Positions 58,091-64,000 of a stretch of DNA of 64,000 nt are shown here, piece after piece. The stretch comes from Adenanthera pavonina (taxonomy: Eukaryota; Streptophyta; Magnoliopsida; Fabales; Fabaceae). The stretch covers positions 12,325,501 to 12,389,500 of the forward strand of contig JAIVEN010000024.1 of assembly GCA_026686845.1 (NCBI GenBank). Reading direction: 5' to 3'. Positions within the stretch are counted from its first letter, which is position 1; each line of letters starts with the position of its first letter. A program made the translations under genes and the position numbers. Below the pieces are notes generated by a model that did no database searches, was not told the DNA's origin, and saw only the letters and a program-made list of their open reading frames with translations.

Positions 58091-59606
58091 ACTATTTCTT
58101 TTTCTTGGATGCCAAGAAAATTAAATGAAATGTGTCTCTCTTACTTTGATCAAGGATGATGTGAAACTCTTGATTTAGGGCAAGATAAACTTGGACTGAT
58201 TTTCAGTTTAATTATTAATGGATCTTTTGACGACCGATAATTAGAGTAATTAAGCGTTTTGTATTTTTATTTCTTTTATTGATTATTTATATCTGTATAA
58301 TGATCGAGAATTATGGTAGGGATAAGTGATGGAGGCATATGATTTTGAAAACTTTAAGATTGAACTGGTTTCTGAGTAACAAATGTCTCAAACGTGTTCT
58401 TGAACTGAAATATGATAATACTTGATCTGAAAAAATAAAACAAAAGTCTCGGGTATCTTAGATAAATTCTTTGTCCCATTAATTTTGAAGAAATTTCGAT
58501 CTCTCTTAGATGTTTTATTTGTATCAATTTTGTATTATCTATATATATATATATATATATATATATCTTTTGAATGTGACTAGAAGTATTGCTTGCTGCA
58601 GTAATTTCCCTCAAGATTTGGAGGGCAAAGGGTGGACTCCTCCTACTAGATTTGTTACATACATAAAGGTAGGGAACCACTTACTTTATATGAGAATTCC
58701 TATCACTCACATCAATAAAAGTATCTAAAAGATTTCAATTCTTTTCCAATTTCTATATCTGATCCGATCCATTACTACTGGTATGGTCACACCTCTTAGT
58801 ATTCTGTTTATTTAGTTTTATTGTTAATAAGATATTTTAATTTGAATGCAATTCATATCTCTGTTTCTAAACTACAAAATTACTTTTTCTATTCCATTCC
58901 CTTCTTCATACAAAACAACCTCTTATAGTTAAGGGATCGGGTATTGGTTTGTAAAGCAGCTCCTGGTTTGTAATGTTTAGTTCGGACATAGGTGATATTT
59001 TGAGTTAGTGCTTTTGCTTCAGAATTATGGTTCAATTTTTTTTTTTCGACTAGAAAGAATTATGGTTCAATTTAAAAGTTTACTTTGGTGATTCTGACTA
59101 CTGCCTTGAGTGGGATGCTTCTAACTGATATGTCCCTGTTAAATATGAAGTATTCTGAATACAAAAGTAATAACATATTTATGATGAAAAATAAAGTATA
59201 CTGAATACAAAAGTAATAACATATTTATGATGAAAAATAAACTTTTCTAATTACTTCCTGCAAATTACACAGTGAATAATCAGTTTCTATGTTTGAATGA
59301 GACATTTTATTAATAACAATGCAAGTCACTACAATTGCTTTTGGTATGATGTCAACTAGTTTTCAATGAATGGTTGTTTTGAGCTTCAATGAAGATGATT
59401 TACAGTTCAATAATCCCATTAATTACGGGATTTAAATCTTAAATAAAAAATTCTTCTATTTTCTTGCTGACCCGGTGGATTCTTCCATGTCAGACAAAGA
59501 ATAAAGTAAGGAGCAAAGTATGTCAGCCAACAATCTTCTATCAATCTATCAGCAACACCAACACTCGCTGGTAAATTTCTCATCAAGTCCAATTAATCTC
59601 TTATTC
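58091..59606. other. Intergenic DNA downstream of the DNA glycosylase gene
   Basis: It holds a (TA)n microsatellite at 58539-58566 and a 46-bp tandem duplication at 59150-59241 (CTGAATACAAAAGTAATAAC in each unit). It probably includes the 3' UTR of the minus-strand glycosylase gene just left of 59607. I could not place the polyadenylation site. Confidence 0.5.
59150..59241. repeat. 46-bp tandem duplication
   Basis: The units 59150-59195 and 59196-59241 differ at one base (GTATTCTG versus GTATACTG). They lie about 370 bases beyond the stop codon of the glycosylase gene. Confidence 0.92.
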
Positions 59607-62600
59607 TCACTTTTTCACCTTCACTAACTTACTAGCTGGAAAGTGCAATCTGGCCATAAGAGGGCGAGGTGCACGTGTTTCTTGGTCAAACCCTCTGACA
59701 CAAACAAATCCTGAAATACAGCGTCAACTTATTAACAGATATACAGTATGGAATCATATGTGAAGTAGTTTAGGCCTCTTTAAACTTGATTTAGTATCAT
59801 TTGTGTATTTGCTATTTAGTGATCAATTAGAAGAGACCATTGATGCATTATTTTTTTAGCATACTTCTACATACTGAACACGCATGCATACTTGCTATGC
59901 AGATGATTAATGAATTAGGTTAAGGAAATATGGATTTGAGTAGATTATGCATTTCCCCTTCTAGCATATTAGACGCATGCGTGAGTGAACTAGATGATCT
60001 TCTCTTATGTACAATCTTCTAGTTTTAATGCATGGATTAATAAGAAAACAATTTTAGTTTTGCACAAGTTCATAGTTTTCAGTTTTGCTCTAGCATGGAT
60101 GTGCCTAATGTGTTATTATAACTCTAATAACTGAAGGTCATCTGCATACCTCTCCAAAAGCACTGTTGAATCCCTTGAGTTGAGAGGCCTAATAGACAAA
60201 AGTTATTTAGTGAGTAATAATTTATATTGTTGTATAGAAAGAGGTATGTAGAAGATAAACGTATAGAGTTCTTGGTACCTTTGAAAATGGTTGATACAGA
60301 TGTTCCAAAGTAAACTGTCCTCCTTGGCAAATTCCATATCCATTCCCTAGGCACATCAATGGGTCGAATGCTGGATGCATGGTCTGCAAATACCTGCATG
60401 GTTATAAAAAATTTACAGGCATTTCGGGTGAGGACAAATTTAAAATGAGAGTAGACTTTTGCTGAGGTGATTGAATGGCAGAAAAACCATGATTACCCTT
60501 ACCTCATTAACTTGAAAGTAAGTTCCATTGAGTGGAAAGCTCCCTCTCGTTGCTGTTCTACAAGGTATCTGTGCATGGATTAATGTTAATATCAGCAAAG
60601 CAAATATGGCAAGAAAAAATATTGTTTCATTGTCCTATCATCACAAGTTAGTCTTACCAGGAGTGTTCCTCTGACTGTTTGTGAATTAGCTTCTCTAATG
60701 CTATTGCACGAATAGCATGTCTTGTCATTGCATAGGTTGTCTGATTCTTGGGATTTGCATCTTCTTTCTGGCGGCTCAATCGAATTTGCAGTTTCACCTA
60801 GTTTTCAGTGTTGAAAAAGTGGATATAAGTAGATTGTGAAGTTCAAAGTTATCCATCCTTAACGTGGCGCAGGAATAATAAAAATCCAGCCTTTGATTCC
60901 CTTATATATTCCACTCTAGCTGTCTTAAGCGTTTTTGTGTATTGACAATATTTCTACGATCTCACATAGGAAATTTCTAGGGTTTTAATTCAAATAAAGG
61001 AAGTTAACTATTTGGTACTCTATTGCATGTTTGGAGGTTTACATATAAATGGAAGAGAAAGTTTTGGAAAACATCACGTGTGCACTTATAGAGGTTATTT
61101 CACGTATCTTTAGCTTACCTGGTGTCCAAATTGCAAGAAGATATGGGCTTGGGTCATCAGGTTCGCGCTTTTCCATCTGTAAATTTTAGTAAACAAGCCA
61201 ATATAAAAGAGAGTCTCTGAGATGAAGCTTACTACTCAATTTGGCAGTAAAAAAATTAGCTGACCTTTTCTAGGAGAGGATGAGAATCCGGAAGTTCGTA
61301 TCTGCATTGATCGAGGTGTAAAAAAGAATCATTTGTAGTTTCATTTAATCAAAACAAGGAGCTCGTCAAATATTTTAAATATCCTTATCACTAGAGCTAC
61401 AGTATTGCAATTTCAACCTGGCTATGTATTATGAATTGTGACAGTCCTCATAGAAATAGCTTTTGGCTTTTAGCTAGGCCATGAAAAACGGGGGTGTTAG
61501 ACATCTTTTTGCTAGGTCATAAAGAAAATTATTCTTTTTAGGGTTAATAACTAATTATATTTGAGACCGACCTTCTCCTGTGGGTGATTCAGGTGTGACA
61601 TAAGTACTAAGATAATTTTTCTAGGTTGGACTCTTAGATTGCTCAGGTTAAAAAACCGTGTAGTTAAGGATGTTTTTAAGATATAAACTTTTTCATTTTG
61701 GCATTATTGTAGCTGCTATAAATAAAACCAAGATCTACTTACACATGGTGTTCTGTCCGTAGCCGATTCACATTCTTCAGCTTTGGAGTAGGGACAGAAG
61801 CTGTATCTAGATTTAAAGCAACAAGTGCCTTAGACATGTCACCTTCTACAAGCTCCATGTTTTCTTGCATGAAGTTTTGTATATTCATAGCAAACTCTTC
61901 TTTATTAAGTTTGATAGTTGGAATTTCATCAGGATCCTCCCAGAATAAGTCCTCAATGTCAGTTTCCAATGCCTGTGTGTCTGGGCATTCTTGTTCTGGC
62001 GTTTCCGGTTCTTCAATGATTGGCTCACTCTTGCGGATTACAGAAGTTGCTTCTTTAAGCAAGCCGTGAGGGAGAGGTAGTACCACTGGATTCATATTGA
62101 GAGAAGGATTTCTCTCAGTTGCAATGGGAACTAGGTTACCCACCATTCCTTTCTCTTCTGGTCCAGGCAACGCAAGCCGTGCACTGTAACAAAATGGTTA
62201 GTTTCAGCTTAGAAAAAATAATTTAAGTTGCTTGTATATCTGGCTAGAACAATGTAGCTTAAGGAAATAGAATTAGGGAGAATGACACTTGAAGACCTGT
62301 TTAAGGAATTGATGATATAGAAAGACTTTTAAGTAATGTGAGGTAGTAAAAACAAGAGTTGTAAAACTTGAAAGCTTAAGCAGTAATGGGGTCATTATTC
62401 GACATTAACTTTACATAATGGTCTTCAAGTGTCATTTCCCCATAGAATTAAATGCATAGGACCTAACGAGGTGTAGGGAATCCACTCTTAAAAGTGCATT
62501 GTCAAGGGTAAGAAACAGTGTCTTTAAATACCACATCAAGCATCCTATATTACATGTAGGACTTAAACATCCCATACTACACAGTTCTCTATCAGCTTAT

Positions 62601-64000
62601 TAACTATCCATCCTATCAACTTCTTCGCTACCTGGATAGCTTAGGAAGAATTTGTTATTTATCTTATACATTCCTCATTGAATTCCCAAATTTATATGCT
62701 TCAAATTTCACATGTGGCCTCTTGGATCTCTTTTGGGGCCAGGCAAGACAGGTAGTGACAGGAATTGGAGTTGGCAGATTGTTGTTCTGTCTATGATATA
62801 GTGTAGTGACCTTGCATTTCAGGACAATAATTTAGTTTCCACTGCTTTTCCCTTTTTACCCTTATATACATTGCATTAATATGCCAGAAAAAGGACACTA
62901 TAATTGAAAGCACTATCATGGTTAGTAATCAGTTAATTGTACTGGCTATGGCAACAATCTAATCATCTGCAATCATGAACAAAAAATTGAGGCTAGTCAT
63001 TTTATAAGTGAAGCAAGGAGAACTGAATACCACATTGAGAAGAAAATGGAGATAGAGGGACTGACGAATATGTAATGGACTAGAAGAAAGACAGAAAAAC
63101 TGAAAAAGGGAAGCAAGTTTGAAATCTACAGTAGAAAGGATAGGGAGGATAGAGAATTGAGATTTTTCTTCCTACTGAATTATATTTTCTATAACAAAAA
63201 ATAAAGTTTGAGAGCAGTTTATAATGATTACAAGTTCATCCGCTTGTAGTCTGCTCAAATTGCTTTGATTTCTTCATTTGGACATGCCGACTTTATGAAT
63301 TGTTAACTGTTAACTATGAACAAACTGGAATATAACTTGAGAGTGTTAAGTTTTTTGCCCATTTATAATAGTAACTCATATTTTAATTTAACTATGCTTT
63401 GTAAGTTAAGTCTAATATGCTCAAGATTTGGAAATTACAGACTTTTCTGACTTAACTATTGTAACTCAACTCTTGAGCAACCAGATGGTTTGATAATTCT
63501 ATATGCTTCTATTCATGTCATTTCCTCAAGATGATGGGAGTATATAATGCTACTGATATATTTTAGGTAGCTAACCTTGCAAAAGCACTTGCAAAGTGTC
63601 TGCACTCTGCACGCATTGGACACGCATTGCAATTTGGTTTGCTTTTTGTACAGAAAACCTGCATATTTGGAGCATGAGTTACTTTAATTCCTCCTTCTCT
63701 GTCCATGAAACATAGTTATTGCAATATTGATTCTGCCTTTTTCTTCTGAATGCAGTACTACATTGAAACATTTTAATCATACCTTTCCAAAGGTAATCAT
63801 CTGGTAGTGCAGTTCATACCTACATTGTATAATCTGTGTTAGTTAAAGATTTGGTTATGCTATTAGAGCAGTAATTTCTGTAACAGATGACTCATGAATG
63901 AATTGTGATCAATGCAGATTTTGGGGGTAGTATTGGTATTACAAGGTTCTTTGATCAAGTTTGCACAATCTGGGCCATAGATACTTCTGAATTGACTCCA
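59607..64000 (-). CDS. ROS1-like: DEMETER/ROS1-family 5-methylcytosine DNA glycosylase, C-terminal part (5' end beyond the window)
   Basis: Eleven exons join in phase: 63943-64000, 63783-63819, 63576-63658, 61743-62183, 61265-61301, 61119-61176, 60658-60797, 60503-60568, 60279-60393, 60150-60188 and 59607-59710 (TGA at 59607-59609), about 392 codons. The first two carry the end of the glycosylase fold (KYLWPRLCKLDQRTL, YELHYQMITFGK). Exon three holds the [4Fe-4S] cysteines, C-x6-C-x2-C-x5-C (CTKSKPNCNACPMRAEC). Then come LPGPEEK, an acidic linker, RLRTEHHVYELPDSHPLL, the permuted CXXC unit (CNDKTCYSCNSIREANSQ), and the RRM-like domain (RGSFPLNGTYFQVNE, RRTVYFGTSVSTIFKG, ARLHFPASKL). The enzyme excises 5-methylcytosine in the nucleus to start active demethylation. 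Catalytic Lys and Asp lie outside. DPSPYLLAIW and REANSQTVRG suggest ROS1/DML rather than DME. It appears intact. Confidence 0.93.

Overview
The window is nuclear DNA of a flowering plant, most likely a eudicot. It is AT-rich, its genes have many short exons with GT-AG introns, and the intergenic space is filled with plant transposable elements (Copia, L1-type LINE, Ty3/gypsy, hAT-like and Tourist-like MITEs). No species can be named from the sequence alone.

Two real host genes lie at the edges, both on the minus strand and both cut by the window. At 1-5205 is the 5' part of a CTR1-like Raf-type protein kinase gene of the ethylene-signalling family: eleven exons joined in phase, ending just after the start of the kinase domain. 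At 59607-64000 is the 3' part of a DEMETER/ROS1-family 5-methylcytosine DNA glycosylase gene: eleven exons in phase, covering the iron-sulphur cluster, the permuted CXXC unit and the C-terminal RRM-like domain down to the stop codon. I see no break in either.

Between them is repeat-dominated DNA. 5.4-7.6 kb: a 160-bp tandem duplication over the probable CTR1-like promoter, a hAT-like MITE and simple duplications. 7.6-11.5 kb: LINE 3' debris and a gypsy gag fragment with LTR-like DNA. 13.05-15.56 kb: a small non-autonomous LTR retrotransposon with a Tourist-like MITE inside one LTR. 16.96-20.45 kb: a dead receptor-like protein (LRR) gene present as a large inverted repeat. 21.2-21.9 kb: a replication protein A-like pseudogene. 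22-24 kb and 54-56.6 kb: two related LTR-like non-coding blocks.

28.2-50.7 kb is a three-level nested insertion. A 3'-truncated Copia element on the plus strand carries a minus-strand LINE (17-bp target duplication), and the LINE carries a 12.76-kb minus-strand Sirevirus-like Copia element (5-bp target duplication GTAGT). The Copia element has two LTRs of about 1.67 kb, a primer binding site, a polypurine tract, decayed gag-pol, an extra ORF and an internal tandem duplication of about 1.04 kb. All three are inactivated by stops, frameshifts or catalytic changes.

I found no tRNA, rRNA or CRISPR array, and no clear previously undescribed system. The most unusual signals are the inverted-repeat receptor pseudogene, the duplicated putative core promoter, the 42-base repeats of the Sirevirus-like LTR, and the possible splicing of the outer Copia gag across its own primer binding site.
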